NCBI GenBank assembly: GCA_033721915.1
Contig: JAWWAC010000005.1
Span: 1-64,000 of the forward strand
Direction: 5' to 3'
Source: REBR01 sp033721915
GTDB taxonomy: Bacteria > Pseudomonadota > Gammaproteobacteria > Pseudomonadales > Oleiphilaceae
DNA: 64,000 nt
A program made the translations under genes and the position numbers. This document shows positions 1 to 9,300 of the stretch, piece after piece. The notes beneath the pieces are model-generated. The model saw only the letters and a program-made list of their open reading frames with translations, had not been told where the DNA came from and ran no database searches. Position 1 is the first letter of the stretch; each line of letters opens with the position of its first letter.

Positions 1-1558
1 ACTGTTCCCCCGCTGCTTTCAGCAGTGTCCGCGGGCGTGGATGGTTGGCGGCGGTAACATTGTTATAGGCGGTGTAGACCTGATCCAGGAACTGGTCGAG
101 ACCGCCACCCGGAGACCGGTCGGTGAGGTCCTGCATGACAATATCCGCCGGGGATGCCGATTCGCTGCTTTTCATCAGGGCACCACGACTGTTGTCCAGT
201 CGCACGGCGCTTTCGCCGATGGTGGCCCTCAGTGAGTGATGACGGCGGCGGTGATAGGTGTACCAGTTGGCAAAGTTCTGCAGCTCCTGGGCAAAGGTGC
301 GGCCATAACGGGCATACACAGCCGCATTGACATCCACAAAGCCGCTTTTGCCCGTGGGCCAGCTTTGCGCCAGGTTCACCTCACGCAGACAGGTGCCATC
401 CGGCGCCAGTGCGCCGGAGAATTCGTTGCCATTGCTGTCGGTGAATTTCAGGGAGTTTTCATTGAAGCCTTCCAGGAACTGCTCGTAGTCCGCCTGGCTC
501 TCACGGTTGGTGCTGGTCTCGCAGGTACCACTCTGCACCGTCAGAGAGAACGCCTCACGCCATACATAGCTGGCGTTGTCCACTGGGACGTAATAAGTGG
601 CCGGAAAATGCGCCATACAGACGGCACGACTGCCAAGGGTTGACGCCTCTTCATCAAGAAGACTGCCAAACCCCTGGAAATACTCCTTGGCCTTGTCCAG
701 CTCGCAGGCCGTGGACTCGGTCAGGTCACCCACCTGAAGCCCGGTCACTGTCTCAACCAGGACATTTTGCAGCGTATTGAACTGTTGAATCAGTGCGGTT
801 TCCAGGGAGCCGGAGATGGCAAATGGCTGGTACTGCACCTCAAGCAGCGGAGGTGGGCACTTAGACCAGTTGAACAGGCTTTCACAGTCACCCAGGAAAA
901 AACCGAGAAGATCCCCCAAACCCGAAACCAGTGAGCCCAGCAGTGAGGTGTTTTTCATGGCGTCGGAATGCTTCAGGCTGAACACCGGATCCAGCAGGGG
1001 ATCATCGGCGCTGGCCTGGGGCATGGCGTGAATCCCCCCCTCCACTGAAGGCCAGGGGCGGTAGGTCACAGACGGATCGTAATACTGGGCGTTGAATTCG
1101 GCGCTGCGCAGGAAGGCATACAGCTTCAGCGGGGGTACCACATGGTACCCCTTATTGATGCGGCGGCTGTTGTAATTGGCATTGAAGCCCGGCTCCAGCA
1201 GATAGCCGTACTCCACATCCCCCAGCAGAATCTCCTTGAGGGTGCTGCCGGTCTCCGTCCAGCCCGGAATAATCTCCCCCAGCCAGCGGCGCAGACTGTC
1301 CTGATCCATGGCACCCAGCTCGGTTTCCGGCAGCACCATTTCAAAATCCAGTGAGCGGGAATCGTCAAAGGCAAAGAGGATATTTTCAGGGGCGCTGTCC
1401 GTCAGAAACAGCGGTGTCTGTGAAAACGCATCCTCACTGGCTTCCTGCGCGGACGTGGCCGCTGACAGGCACAACACGATCAGTGTCATGGCACCGTAAA
1501 GTGCACCACTAAAACTGATGGCCCACAACCCATGGGCCCTGCTCATGATTCCGTTCAT
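1..1558 (-). CDS. pilY1: PilY1-type pilus tip adhesin/assembly protein, N-terminal part (cut by window edge)
   Basis: Open for 519 codons from the ATG at 1558 (AGGGG ribosome site upstream) to the left edge, so the C-terminal part, including any PilC beta-propeller, is outside. The N-terminus has a hydrophobic signal segment ending near ATSAQEA. Next comes the PilY1-like stretch PLFLTDSAPENILFAFD, and around residues 430-455 the hallmark AVYARYGRTFAQELQNF followed by NWYTYHRRR. PilY1 is exported, sits at the tip of type IV pili and antagonises retraction; in Pseudomonas it also signals surface contact. It is the last visible gene of a minor-pilin operon in the order fimT-pilV-pilW-pilX-pilY1. 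Function is sure from context plus motifs; adhesive specificity cannot be read here. Confidence 0.9.
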   Translation of the reverse strand, partial: MNGIMSRAHGLWAISFSGALYGAMTLIVLCLSAATSAQEASEDAFSQTPLFLTDSAPENILFAFDDSRSLDFEMVLPETELGAMDQDSLRRWLGEIIPGWTETGSTLKEILLGDVEYGYLLEPGFNANYNSRRINKGYHVVPPLKLYAFLRSAEFNAQYYDPSVTYRPWPSVEGGIHAMPQASADDPLLDPVFSLKHSDAMKNTSLLGSLVSGLGDLLGFFLGDCESLFNWSKCPPPLLEVQYQPFAISGSLETALIQQFNTLQNVLVETVTGLQVGDLTESTACELDKAKEYFQGFGSLLDEEASTLGSRAVCMAHFPATYYVPVDNASYVWREAFSLTVQSGTCETSTNRESQADYEQFLEGFNENSLKFTDSNGNEFSGALAPDGTCLREVNLAQSWPTGKSGFVDVNAAVYARYGRTFAQELQNFANWYTYHRRRHHSLRATIGESAVRLDNSRGALMKSSESASPADIVMQDLTDRSPGGGLDQFLDQVYTAYNNVTAANHPRPRTLLKAAGEQ

Positions 1559-1649
1559 AATACTTCCCCTACTGGTCCGAGACCGTCCTGAATATCCTTG
1601 TTGTTACCGGGAAATTCCCTCCCTAAGGGCTGACTGCAACTCCTCTAAA

Positions 1650-2192
1650 CTATCGCATATCCTCACCGTAGTACTGCTCCAGTACACGGGTGGCGCCGCC
1701 AGAAGCCCCCCGGGCCCTGGCGACAATCCGAAATCCGTCATTGCGGTCCCTGTCCGAGACCAGGTCCTCGCGGCCGGCGACCATCACGTCCCCCGCCTCT
1801 TCTTTGCGTCCGAGCTTGCCGATGGATTCGATAAAGAACTCCGGATCCGCCACGTTGCTGTACTGCGCTTCCTGCCGCCAGTGACTGCCGGTTTCGGTGG
1901 CGGCACGCCAGCTGACCTGTCCGCCAAAGGGGTTGCCCGCATCGCCGGCACTGTACAGGGGCCCGTCACTGTTGAAGTCCTCCAGAGTGATCTGGCCGCT
2001 GCTGAGCAGCCGCTCCGCTTCTCGCAACGCCTCTTCCGCCATTTCAAAGGCAATGTCCGCATCCCTCTGGGCCACCACCATGCGATCCTGCAGGGTGGTG
2101 CGCTCTGCGCTGCTGATGGCCAGCAGAGACACAATCAGCAGGATCAGCAGTGTCATAATCAGCGTGGCACCGTCCTGACGTCTCATACTCAT
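1650..2192 (-). CDS. pilX: Type IV pilus minor pilin PilX
   Basis: About 180 residues. After a short RRQDG leader comes a hydrophobic helix (ATLIMTLLILLIVSLLAIS) and then ERTTLQDRM, the usual PilX start. PilX lacks the canonical GFTLIE; Gly-Ala-Thr-Leu-Ile is normal for the family. With PilV, PilW and FimT/FimU it forms the priming tip complex of the type IV pilus and links to PilY1. Three ATGs lie in a row (2198, 2192, 2186). AGGAGG is only about 2 bases from the first but about 8 from the second, so 2192 was chosen. It follows pilW by 11-17 bases and precedes pilY1 by 91 bases. Confidence 0.9.
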   Translation of the reverse strand: MSMRRQDGATLIMTLLILLIVSLLAISSAERTTLQDRMVVAQRDADIAFEMAEEALREAERLLSSGQITLEDFNSDGPLYSAGDAGNPFGGQVSWRAATETGSHWRQEAQYSNVADPEFFIESIGKLGRKEEAGDVMVAGREDLVSDRDRNDGFRIVARARGASGGATRVLEQYYGEDMR

Positions 2193-2209
2193 GCTCATGC
2201 CCTCCTGAT

Positions 2210-3274
2210 CTAGTCCGGCAACCGGTTACGGATGCCCATGGACGTGCTGTAAACCCGGTACAACCGGCGGTCACTGGCGGTTTCGCGGTCACTGCCGCTC
2301 TCTCCGCAATCCCCCCAGGCCGGGAAGCAATAGCTAACCGGCGTTTCGGTCACCTGGTCGGTGCGGGAACTGACCAGCAGGCTGACCCGCAGGCCCAGTG
2401 CCTCATCCGCATGGGACTCGGCAGTGGCATCGCCGCTGTCCCTGAGATCGTCCCAACGGTCGATTTCGCCATTGCCGTTGCTGTCGATACCCAGCTGAAT
2501 GGCCATGCGCTCCACACCGGCCACCAGCTCATTGGCGTCCAGGTAATCACCGCCACCGCTGTTGCGGGTATTGAGCCGCTGGTACATCAGCGCCGGACGA
2601 CCATCATCCAGCACACGCACGAAATACCGCTCCCCCGTCACAGGCTGCACCCGGCCATTGCGGTAGTTGCCTTCCGCATTATTGAGGTTGCCCCGGACAT
2701 TGCCCGGGATCATGGTGGAGCTGGCGGAATAGGTGAGCTCGCTTGCCTGCACCGAACTGACCTGGAAGATATCCGCAAATTCGCAGTTGGTGGCTACCAG
2801 AATCTCCCCACCCTGAAAAAGAGTCGTGAAATCCACACCGGTGGCACCGTTCAGGTGGCCCGACTCCTGGCTGTCACTCAGTGGTGCGGTGATGGAGCTG
2901 TTGATGCCCACCAGACTCAGCACCGCGGAATCCGCCCGCATGTCGGTGCCGACGGTATTGTTCTGCACGGCGGTTACCCCCCGGTCAAACTGGTAGGGAC
3001 TGTCCGGATCACTCACGTCCAGGATACTGTCCACCGCATCCGGGCCTTCCAGGCAGCCCCAATAATCGGCATTGCGAACGGCCCTGGAGAGCAGTTGCAG
3101 TGCGATGCGACCGGACTCCTGCACTTCGCTGGAGGCCTCAGTGAGGGCAAAGGTCTGGCGGTTACCCACAAAGATCTGACTCACCGCCAGCAGCACAATC
3201 AGGCCCAGCAGCATGGCGATCATCAATTCCACCAGGGAGAGACCTCTCTGGCGCTGCCACCTAGCTTCAGTCAT
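2210..3274 (-). CDS. pilW: Type IV pilus minor pilin PilW
   Basis: 354 residues with a type III prepilin leader: QRGLSLVELMIAMLLGL, cleavable after Gly by PilD, then a hydrophobic N-terminal helix. The body contains ALTEASSEVQESGRIALQL, typical of PilW, and a Cys-rich C-terminal part. It is a core minor pilin of the tip complex, acting in the inner membrane and periplasm. The ATG at 3274 overlaps the pilV stop (ATGACTGA), which indicates translational coupling; an upstream in-frame ATG at 3289 would overlap pilV more deeply and is less likely. Family assignment is secure from leader, length and gene order. Confidence 0.92.
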   Translation of the reverse strand: MTEARWQRQRGLSLVELMIAMLLGLIVLLAVSQIFVGNRQTFALTEASSEVQESGRIALQLLSRAVRNADYWGCLEGPDAVDSILDVSDPDSPYQFDRGVTAVQNNTVGTDMRADSAVLSLVGINSSITAPLSDSQESGHLNGATGVDFTTLFQGGEILVATNCEFADIFQVSSVQASELTYSASSTMIPGNVRGNLNNAEGNYRNGRVQPVTGERYFVRVLDDGRPALMYQRLNTRNSGGGDYLDANELVAGVERMAIQLGIDSNGNGEIDRWDDLRDSGDATAESHADEALGLRVSLLVSSRTDQVTETPVSYCFPAWGDCGESGSDRETASDRRLYRVYSTSMGIRNRLPD

Positions 3275-3755
3275 TGACCACCCTCGCATTCAGGCTGTAC
3301 CGCACACGGCGCTCAGTGGCGTCCGCGTCATCCGGGTCCGGGTCATCCCGGTCCCGCCGTTCCAGCCAGGTGACCTCCACATCCACCGAGCCGTTGGTGA
3401 CGGCCACCTGACCCTGCCCCCCCGGCAGCGTCCTGGCCACAGACTCGCACCACTGCACCAGCTGGCTATGGGCAAATCCCTCACCGGAGGGTGTGCTGCC
3501 CTCGCGGCAACTGGTACTGGTGACCTCAAACTGGGCCCTGTCATCCGGGTTCAGCCGGACGCGCTCGATCAGGTCCTTCACCTGCAGGCTGGCTTGGCTT
3601 TGCAGGTTGGCCTCGGAGTTCACCTTGAGGGCATACATCTGCAGGCTGGCCACCCCCAGAATCCCCACTGACAGCAGCAGCACGGACACCAGAACCTCGA
3701 TCAGGGAAATGCCACCCTGGCGACGAGGGTCCTTAACCGCCTGGGCGCCAGTCAT
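3267..3755 (-). CDS. pilV: Type IV pilus minor pilin PilV
   Basis: 162 residues. The leader RRQGGISLIEVLVSVLLLS is a type III prepilin signal with Gly at the cleavage point and Glu at mature position 5. The following GVASLQMYALKVNSEANLQ region matches the PilV N-terminal module. It belongs to the minor-pilin tip complex that primes pilus assembly. The start ATG shares ATGA with the fimT stop and the stop overlaps the pilW start, so the three genes are translated as a tightly coupled unit. Confidence 0.92.
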   Translation of the reverse strand: MTGAQAVKDPRRQGGISLIEVLVSVLLLSVGILGVASLQMYALKVNSEANLQSQASLQVKDLIERVRLNPDDRAQFEVTSTSCREGSTPSGEGFAHSQLVQWCESVARTLPGGQGQVAVTNGSVDVEVTWLERRDRDDPDPDDADATERRVRYSLNARVVND

Positions 3756-4282
3756 GCACCACCACAGTCAGTCAGTTCCGGTTCGGGCGTTTTCATGCGA
3801 ATCTGGCCACCAGCATTGATATGGATTTCACGGCTGTTCTGGGGCTGTACCGAATTGCAGAAAACAAAGACCGGCCCGGCCAGGTTTTCCAGCAGATAGC
3901 CCCCCGGGCTGAAGCCAAAGGCCCGGGGTGTTGCGTTGGCGTTCCGCACCGTTACCACCAGACGCTCATCAATAGTGCCGGTGCGTCGCAGGATGTCGTC
4001 GCTGGCCTGGTTGTCCACCTCGGCACTCATGGCCACACCCTTCTGCCAGGAGTAGCCCTCTTCGTCACTGCCCCCTGGAGAGATCCAAACCCGCTGATTC
4101 TGGCGTATGGCTTCAGCACGGGCATTATGCAGGACCCCGAGAGTGGCATTGGTGGCGGCCACGGTGCGGTTATTGGCCAACAATACCTGGGTGGCCGGAA
4201 CGGCCAGCCCCAGCAGAATGCCGGCCACGGTGATCGTGATCAGCAATTCCAGCAATGTAAAACCCCGTACCTGACTGCCCAT
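3752..4282 (-). CDS. fimT: GspH/FimT-family minor pseudopilin (FimT/FimU type)
   Basis: 176 residues. Prepilin leader RGFTLLELLITITVAGILL with Gly(-1), Phe(+1) and Glu(+5), followed by the GspH/FimT signature: VLHNARAEAIRQNQRVWISP. This is the first gene of the minor-pilin operon; in pseudomonads the same position is held by fimU or fimT, and in some bacteria FimT binds DNA for natural transformation. The ribosome site before the ATG is weak (AGAAAGAA). FimU and FimT cannot be told apart by eye, so the symbol is provisional. Confidence 0.85.
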   Translation of the reverse strand: MGSQVRGFTLLELLITITVAGILLGLAVPATQVLLANNRTVAATNATLGVLHNARAEAIRQNQRVWISPGGSDEEGYSWQKGVAMSAEVDNQASDDILRRTGTIDERLVVTVRNANATPRAFGFSPGGYLLENLAGPVFVFCNSVQPQNSREIHINAGGQIRMKTPEPELTDCGGA

Positions 4283-4531
4283 AAGTTCTTTCTGAACCTT
4301 TTAATAGCTGTACTGCTCAGATTAGCAGACTAAAAGTTGTTCAAGCTTGGCCAAAACGGCCAAGTGTGTAAAACATTGTGCAGGGTATGTAGCGAAAAGT
4401 GCTGAAAATGCTACCATTTTTCCGGGTAGGCATGTTCAGGCTCCGTTTCGGATACCGCCTTAACGACCATAACCGGTTTGGATGGCCCGATCTGCCGATG
4501 CCTTTGCATCAAAAACATTAACGGAGTCTCA
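4283..4531. promoter_or_regulatory. Divergent promoter region with inverted repeat between fimT and the hybrid kinase
   Basis: This 249-base AT-richer gap separates the leftward pilin operon from the rightward kinase operon, so it must hold both promoters. It contains a perfect 7+7 inverted repeat CTTGGCC-AAAAC-GGCCAAG at 4346-4364 and a 5+5 repeat CTGCT-CAGATT-AGCAG at 4313-4328, both operator-like. TATTAA-type -10 candidates exist for the minus strand (about 4296-4301), but no good -35 is visible. I do not recognise a known regulator site such as the AlgR box. Confidence 0.4.
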
Positions 4532-6958
4532 ATGCCATCTGTTACATACGAAGAGCCGGCACGGCTGGAGGCACTGAAAAAACTGCGCCTTGAAAAGGCC
4601 CCTCCGGAAAGCTTTGACCGGCTGACAGAACTGGCCGCCAACCTGTTCGACGTCTCTCTGGCGCTGGTGTCCCTGGTGGGTAAGGATGAGCTGTGGTTCA
4701 AATCCATGTCCGGCTCCATGAACCTGCTGCCGCCCTCTCGCAAGGATTCACTCTGCGTTCAGGCTCTTGAATCCATGGAGCCACTGGTCTCCGAGAACCT
4801 GGCGGAAGACATCCGCTACCGTGACAACCCACTGGTGCACAAGGACACGGCGCTGCGTTTTTATGCCGCCTGGCCACTGCGCCCTGACGGTGTCCACTGT
4901 GTTGGCACCTTCTGCCTCGTTGACACAGAACCGCGCCAATTCTGCAAAAAGGACAGACAGATACTGGAAACACTGGGCCGCCAGGTGGAAGAGCTGATGC
5001 GGCTGCATACGGCCCGGCAGGAGCAGGAGGAAAACCACGAGCAGGCACTGATCTCCACGGCCCGTTATGGCGCCCTGATCGGCGGTGCCGCCGTGGGCAT
5101 ACTGCGGGTTAACGGAGAGGGAGAGATACAGGACGTCAACCCCTTTGCCCTGGAGCTGCTGGGCTACGACCTGATGGCCCTCAAGGGCGAACCACTGACG
5201 AGTCTGATCCCGGAAAACTGCCTCAGCGACGGCCCGGACAAAATCCCCGAAGGTCTGGAAACCCTGGCCTACCACCGTGACGGCCATGGCATACCGGTAC
5301 AGCTGGCACTGAGCGAAAGCTCACTGGCTGGGGACCATGGGCGGGAATTCATTGCCATAATCACCGACCTGAGTGCCGTGCGGGCGGCGCAGATGGCCTC
5401 CCAGGAAGAGCGGGCCCTGCTGGAATCCATCATCAGCGCCAGCCGCAACCCCATTTACGCCAGGGATCGCAGCGGTGTCTATCTGCTGGCCAACGAAGCC
5501 ACACGCAGACTGATTCCGGAGATGAATCACCGCTCCATTGAGGGGGCCAGAGCCTCGGACCTCTTTCCAAAGAGCTTCTCCGAGCAGGTGGATGCCGTCG
5601 GGCAGCGGGTGATGCAAAGCGGCAACCCGGAGACACTGGAGTTTGTCAGCAGCGACAACCGTCACTTCAATATTACCAAGTCCCCCCTCTATGACGCCCG
5701 GGGCACCATCCAGGGGACTGTCAGTGTGGCTCACGACATCACCGAGCTGACCCAGGCCAAGGAGGCACTGGAAGAGCGTCACCAGATGCTGGCCACCGCC
5801 AGGGATCAGGCCGAGAGAGCCAACCGGGCCAAGACCGACTTCCTTTCGGCCATGAGTCATGAGCTGCGCACCCCCCTGAATTCCATACTCGGCTTTTCCC
5901 AGTTGCTGGAGAACAACCCGGGCAACCCGCTGAATGACAAACAGCGGCGTCAGGTGGGACAGATCCGCCGCAGCGGTGAGCATCTGCTGGAACTGATCAA
6001 CGAGATACTCGACCTGGCGCGCATCGAATCCGGCCGCATCAGCCTGAGCCTGGAGTCCATTGACAGCGGCCAGGTCGTGCAGCAGGCACTGGAGACGGTC
6101 AGTACCCTGGCCAGCCAGCAGTCGATCACCCTCAGCCTGGCCCAGCCGCCACAGGAATGGCCGGTGCTGATGGCCGACCAGACCCGGCTGAAGCAGGTGT
6201 TACTGAACCTGCTCTCCAATGCCATCAAGTACAATCAGGTACAGGGCCAGGTCACCCTGTCCTGTGTGGTGGGAAAGGATCATGGCGTGATCCACTGCCA
6301 GGACACCGGCATTGGCATCAATGATGAGCAAATGTCCCATCTGTTTGAACCCTTCAACCGTCTGGGTGCCGACGACGGCATCGAGGGCACCGGCATTGGA
6401 CTGGCACTGACACGGCGGCTGGTGCAGGCCATGCACGGCGAACTCAGCGTATTCAGCCGGGAAGGCGTCGGCAGCGACTTCCAGGTCCACCTGCCACTGG
6501 CGCCGGAACAGCCCCAGGCGGTGGCCGCCCGGCAACCCGCCACCGAGACCGGTCACCCTAAAGGAATCAGCCCGAAGAATCGCACCATCCTCTACGTGGA
6601 GGACAACCCCGCCAACCAGGATCTTCTGTCGGAGGCCTTCGAGGGGCGACCGGGGGAACAGCTGCTGTGCATCCACAGCGCCGAGATGGGCATTGATCTG
6701 GCCCGCAGCAGCGACCCGGCACTGATACTGATGGACATCAACCTGCCCGGCATGGATGGCTACAAGGCCCTGAAACTGCTGCGCCAGGACAACATGACAC
6801 GGAATATCCCGGTAATTGCCATCTCCGCCAACGCCATGCCGGAGGATATCCGCCGGGGCAAAAGCGCCGGTTTTAACGACTATCTGACAAAACCGGTCGA
6901 CATTCCCCGTCTTTTTGAGATCATTGATCAACACATCCACCTGAGTACGAAGGCATAG
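4532..6958 (+). CDS. Hybrid sensor histidine kinase (GAF-PAS-PAS-HisKA-HATPase-REC)
   Basis: 808 residues, predicted cytoplasmic (no membrane segment). Order: GAF domain about 20-150, two PAS domains about 170-285 and 290-405, HisKA with phospho-His 443 in AMSHELRTPLNSILGFS, and an HATPase domain with N-box (LLNLLSNAIKYN, about 556), DTGIGI and GTGIGLAL. A C-terminal receiver follows, starting about 683 (RTILYVEDNPANQ), with phospho-Asp 735 (LMDINLPGMDGY) and the conserved Lys in YLTKPVD. The ATG at 4532 has ACGGAG at good spacing; an upstream in-frame TTG at 4478 is rejected. It lies 7 bases before a REC-EAL gene, which is its probable partner. The stimulus is unknown. Confidence 0.93.
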   Translation: MPSVTYEEPARLEALKKLRLEKAPPESFDRLTELAANLFDVSLALVSLVGKDELWFKSMSGSMNLLPPSRKDSLCVQALESMEPLVSENLAEDIRYRDNPLVHKDTALRFYAAWPLRPDGVHCVGTFCLVDTEPRQFCKKDRQILETLGRQVEELMRLHTARQEQEENHEQALISTARYGALIGGAAVGILRVNGEGEIQDVNPFALELLGYDLMALKGEPLTSLIPENCLSDGPDKIPEGLETLAYHRDGHGIPVQLALSESSLAGDHGREFIAIITDLSAVRAAQMASQEERALLESIISASRNPIYARDRSGVYLLANEATRRLIPEMNHRSIEGARASDLFPKSFSEQVDAVGQRVMQSGNPETLEFVSSDNRHFNITKSPLYDARGTIQGTVSVAHDITELTQAKEALEERHQMLATARDQAERANRAKTDFLSAMSHELRTPLNSILGFSQLLENNPGNPLNDKQRRQVGQIRRSGEHLLELINEILDLARIESGRISLSLESIDSGQVVQQALETVSTLASQQSITLSLAQPPQEWPVLMADQTRLKQVLLNLLSNAIKYNQVQGQVTLSCVVGKDHGVIHCQDTGIGINDEQMSHLFEPFNRLGADDGIEGTGIGLALTRRLVQAMHGELSVFSREGVGSDFQVHLPLAPEQPQAVAARQPATETGHPKGISPKNRTILYVEDNPANQDLLSEAFEGRPGEQLLCIHSAEMGIDLARSSDPALILMDINLPGMDGYKALKLLRQDNMTRNIPVIAISANAMPEDIRRGKSAGFNDYLTKPVDIPRLFEIIDQHIHLSTKA

Positions 6959-6965
6959 CCCCTGC

Positions 6966-8717
6966 ATGAACAGCATGACCCAGCTGCTCCAGTCCCACAT
7001 CCTGATCGTGGACGACAACCCCATCAATGTGGAAATCCTGCAGGATCTGCTGGAGTCCGAAGGCTATACCCAACTGCAGGGCCTGTGTGACCCCCGGGAG
7101 GTCATGACCGCCTGTGAAGAACGACTGCCGGATCTGATACTGCTGGATATCCGCATGCCCCACATCAGTGGCCAGGAGCTGCTTCAGCAACTGCGAGAAC
7201 GCTGGCAGAAACGTTGCCCGCCCATCATCGTCCTGACCGCCCAGACCGATGAACAGACCCGACAGGAGGCGCTGGGTGCCGGCGCCAGGGATTTTCTCAG
7301 CAAGCCCTTCAACCACCAGGAGGCGCTTCAGCGCATCCGCAACAACCTGGACAGCCACCACAACCTCAAGGACCAGTTCAACGAGGCCTCCGCACTGGAA
7401 GTTCTGGTGGCCGAGCGCACCGCCGAGATCCAGCGGCAAGCTCTGCGCGAGCCGGTCACGGGGCTGCCCAACCGCCGCGCCATTCTCTCGGAGCTGGATA
7501 AGGCCCTGTCCGAGGGTGGCCACATCCAGGTGGGCTTTATCGCCGTGGATGCCATTGACCATATCGCCCGCCTGCACGGCTATCCGGTGACGGAGCAGCT
7601 GGTGGCCCTGCTGGGGCGGGTCATGGGTCAGCGCCTGCAGGGCGCCACACTGGGCTGCTGGGGCAATGCGGAATTTGTCTGTTTCCAGCCTGAGACTCCC
7701 GGGAAGCCTTCAATGATGGAGATACTGCAACCATTACAGGAATCTCTGAGCCGCACCTTCCAGGTGGGGGACCTGCGCCTGGACGTAACGCTGCGCATCG
7801 GCCTCAGCTGCAGCCGTCAGGATGCGGATCACGCCGAACAGCTGATCCGCTACGCGGCACTGGCCCTGCCGGAGCGCACCGGCGAGCCGCCCCGGGTGTT
7901 TGATGAAAGCCTTGAGCGGGCCCTGCAAAAACGCGACCGGATGCACAGCGCCCTGCGTACCGCCGTCAGCCATCAGGAACTGCACCTGCTCTACCAGCCC
8001 AAGATCTGCCTCAGGGAGGGCCGCATTGTCGGCGCCGAGGCACTGCTGCGCTGGAATCATCCGGAACTGGGCGCCGTCTCCCCCGGGGAATTCATTCCCC
8101 TGGCGGAAAACAGTGGCGAAATCCTCACACTGGGGCGCTGGGTGCTGGAGGAAACCATCGCCCAGACAGCCGCCTGGCAGAAGGAGAGCTTCTGCCGGCC
8201 AGGCTTCAGCATCGCCCTGAACGTCGCCACAAGGCAGCTGGCCTTGCCGGACCTGGCCCGGGAAATCGACTCACTGGTCAAACAGGCTGGACTGGACAGC
8301 CGCCTGCTGGAGCTGGAAGTCACCGAGTCCGGCCTGATGGAAGACGTGCATCAGGCCCGCATCCAGCTCTCGGACCTGGCCGCACAGGGGGTGAGTATTG
8401 CCATCGACGATTTCGGCACCGGTTACTCCTCACTGGCTTACCTCAAAAACCTGCCGGTGCACACCCTCAAGATCGACCGCGCCTTTGTGGCGGATATTAC
8501 CAACAACTCGCAGGGCCGCAGCCTGGCCAAAACCGTCATCGCCATGGCCCGCAACTTCAACTGTGGTATTGTTGGGGAGGGCGTGGAAACACCGGAACAG
8601 GCCAGGCTGCTACGGGATATGGGCGCCGATCTGGCCCAGGGCTACTGGTTTGCCCGACCCATGCCGGCCGCCGATTTCACCGAGCTGTGCCGGGAAGACC
8701 CACGCTGGGATTTTTAG
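6966..8717 (+). CDS. Response regulator with degenerate GGDEF and intact EAL (c-di-GMP phosphodiesterase)
   Basis: 583 residues. Receiver domain 10-125 with phospho-Asp61 (LILLDIRMPHISG) and Lys in FLSKPF. A short helix leads to a diguanylate-cyclase fold starting at REPVTGLPNRRA, whose active-site loop reads WGNAE (about 232-236) instead of GGDEF, so cyclase activity is not expected. The EAL domain keeps E358-A-L in GAEALLRW, ALNVATRQL, LELEVTES, IDDFGTGYSSL, LKIDRAF and GEGVET, all needed for metal binding and c-di-GMP hydrolysis. It is co-transcribed with the hybrid kinase. Likely output: phosphorylation-controlled lowering of c-di-GMP, affecting pili, motility or matrix. Confidence 0.92.
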   Translation: MNSMTQLLQSHILIVDDNPINVEILQDLLESEGYTQLQGLCDPREVMTACEERLPDLILLDIRMPHISGQELLQQLRERWQKRCPPIIVLTAQTDEQTRQEALGAGARDFLSKPFNHQEALQRIRNNLDSHHNLKDQFNEASALEVLVAERTAEIQRQALREPVTGLPNRRAILSELDKALSEGGHIQVGFIAVDAIDHIARLHGYPVTEQLVALLGRVMGQRLQGATLGCWGNAEFVCFQPETPGKPSMMEILQPLQESLSRTFQVGDLRLDVTLRIGLSCSRQDADHAEQLIRYAALALPERTGEPPRVFDESLERALQKRDRMHSALRTAVSHQELHLLYQPKICLREGRIVGAEALLRWNHPELGAVSPGEFIPLAENSGEILTLGRWVLEETIAQTAAWQKESFCRPGFSIALNVATRQLALPDLAREIDSLVKQAGLDSRLLELEVTESGLMEDVHQARIQLSDLAAQGVSIAIDDFGTGYSSLAYLKNLPVHTLKIDRAFVADITNNSQGRSLAKTVIAMARNFNCGIVGEGVETPEQARLLRDMGADLAQGYWFARPMPAADFTELCREDPRWDF

Positions 8718-8772
8718 TGTCCCGGCGGGTCCTTTCACCGGCCTTCACCACCACTGATCCGGAGCAAAGAGC

Positions 8773-9261
8773 ATGGCGCAATTCACGGCAAGACGGTCCA
8801 TCGCAGTGACCCTCACTGCCTTGCTGCTGCCCCCCCTGGTGCTGATGGCCGCAGAAAACAACGGCCTGCAGGTGGAAGACGCCTGGGCCCGCGCCACCGC
8901 ACCGGGCAGCCCCAACGGCGCCGGCTATCTGACACTGCACAACCTCAGCGACCGGACCCAGACCCTCACCGGAGCACAGCTCGACGGCGTTGAGCGGGTG
9001 GAAATCCACCGCTCCAGCATGGAGGACGGCATGGGGCGCATGGAAAAAATCCGCGATGGCATTCCCATTGCCTCCCATGAGACCCTGACACTGGCTCCGA
9101 AAGGCTATCACCTGATGCTGCTGGATCTGGCAGAGCCCCTGAAAGCCGGTGATGAGCACGAGCTGACTCTGCACATCGAGCCCGCCGGGGAGATCCGCAC
9201 CACACTGACCGTCAGGGCCCACGACTCGGATGGCGGACAAAAGAGCCACCATCACCACTAG
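8773..9261 (+). CDS. PCuAC-family periplasmic copper chaperone
   Basis: 162 residues. N-terminal signal peptide (hydrophobic run ALLLPPLVLMAA), then a cupredoxin-like fold with the PCuAC copper site: His79, Met90 and His113-x-Met115 in EIHRSSMEDGMGRMEK and GYHLMLLDL. A short His-rich tail (four terminal His) may add metal binding. PCuAC proteins bind Cu(I) in the periplasm and deliver it, typically to the CuA site of cytochrome oxidase; no ScoI or cox genes are beside it here. It sits 39 bases before the molybdopterin oxidoreductase, so the two may share a transcript, with no obvious functional link. Confidence 0.9.
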   Translation: MAQFTARRSIAVTLTALLLPPLVLMAAENNGLQVEDAWARATAPGSPNGAGYLTLHNLSDRTQTLTGAQLDGVERVEIHRSSMEDGMGRMEKIRDGIPIASHETLTLAPKGYHLMLLDLAEPLKAGDEHELTLHIEPAGEIRTTLTVRAHDSDGGQKSHHHH

Positions 9262-9300
9262 AACAGCCAGACAACGCACCAGAACACCGAGGCGCTCTCC

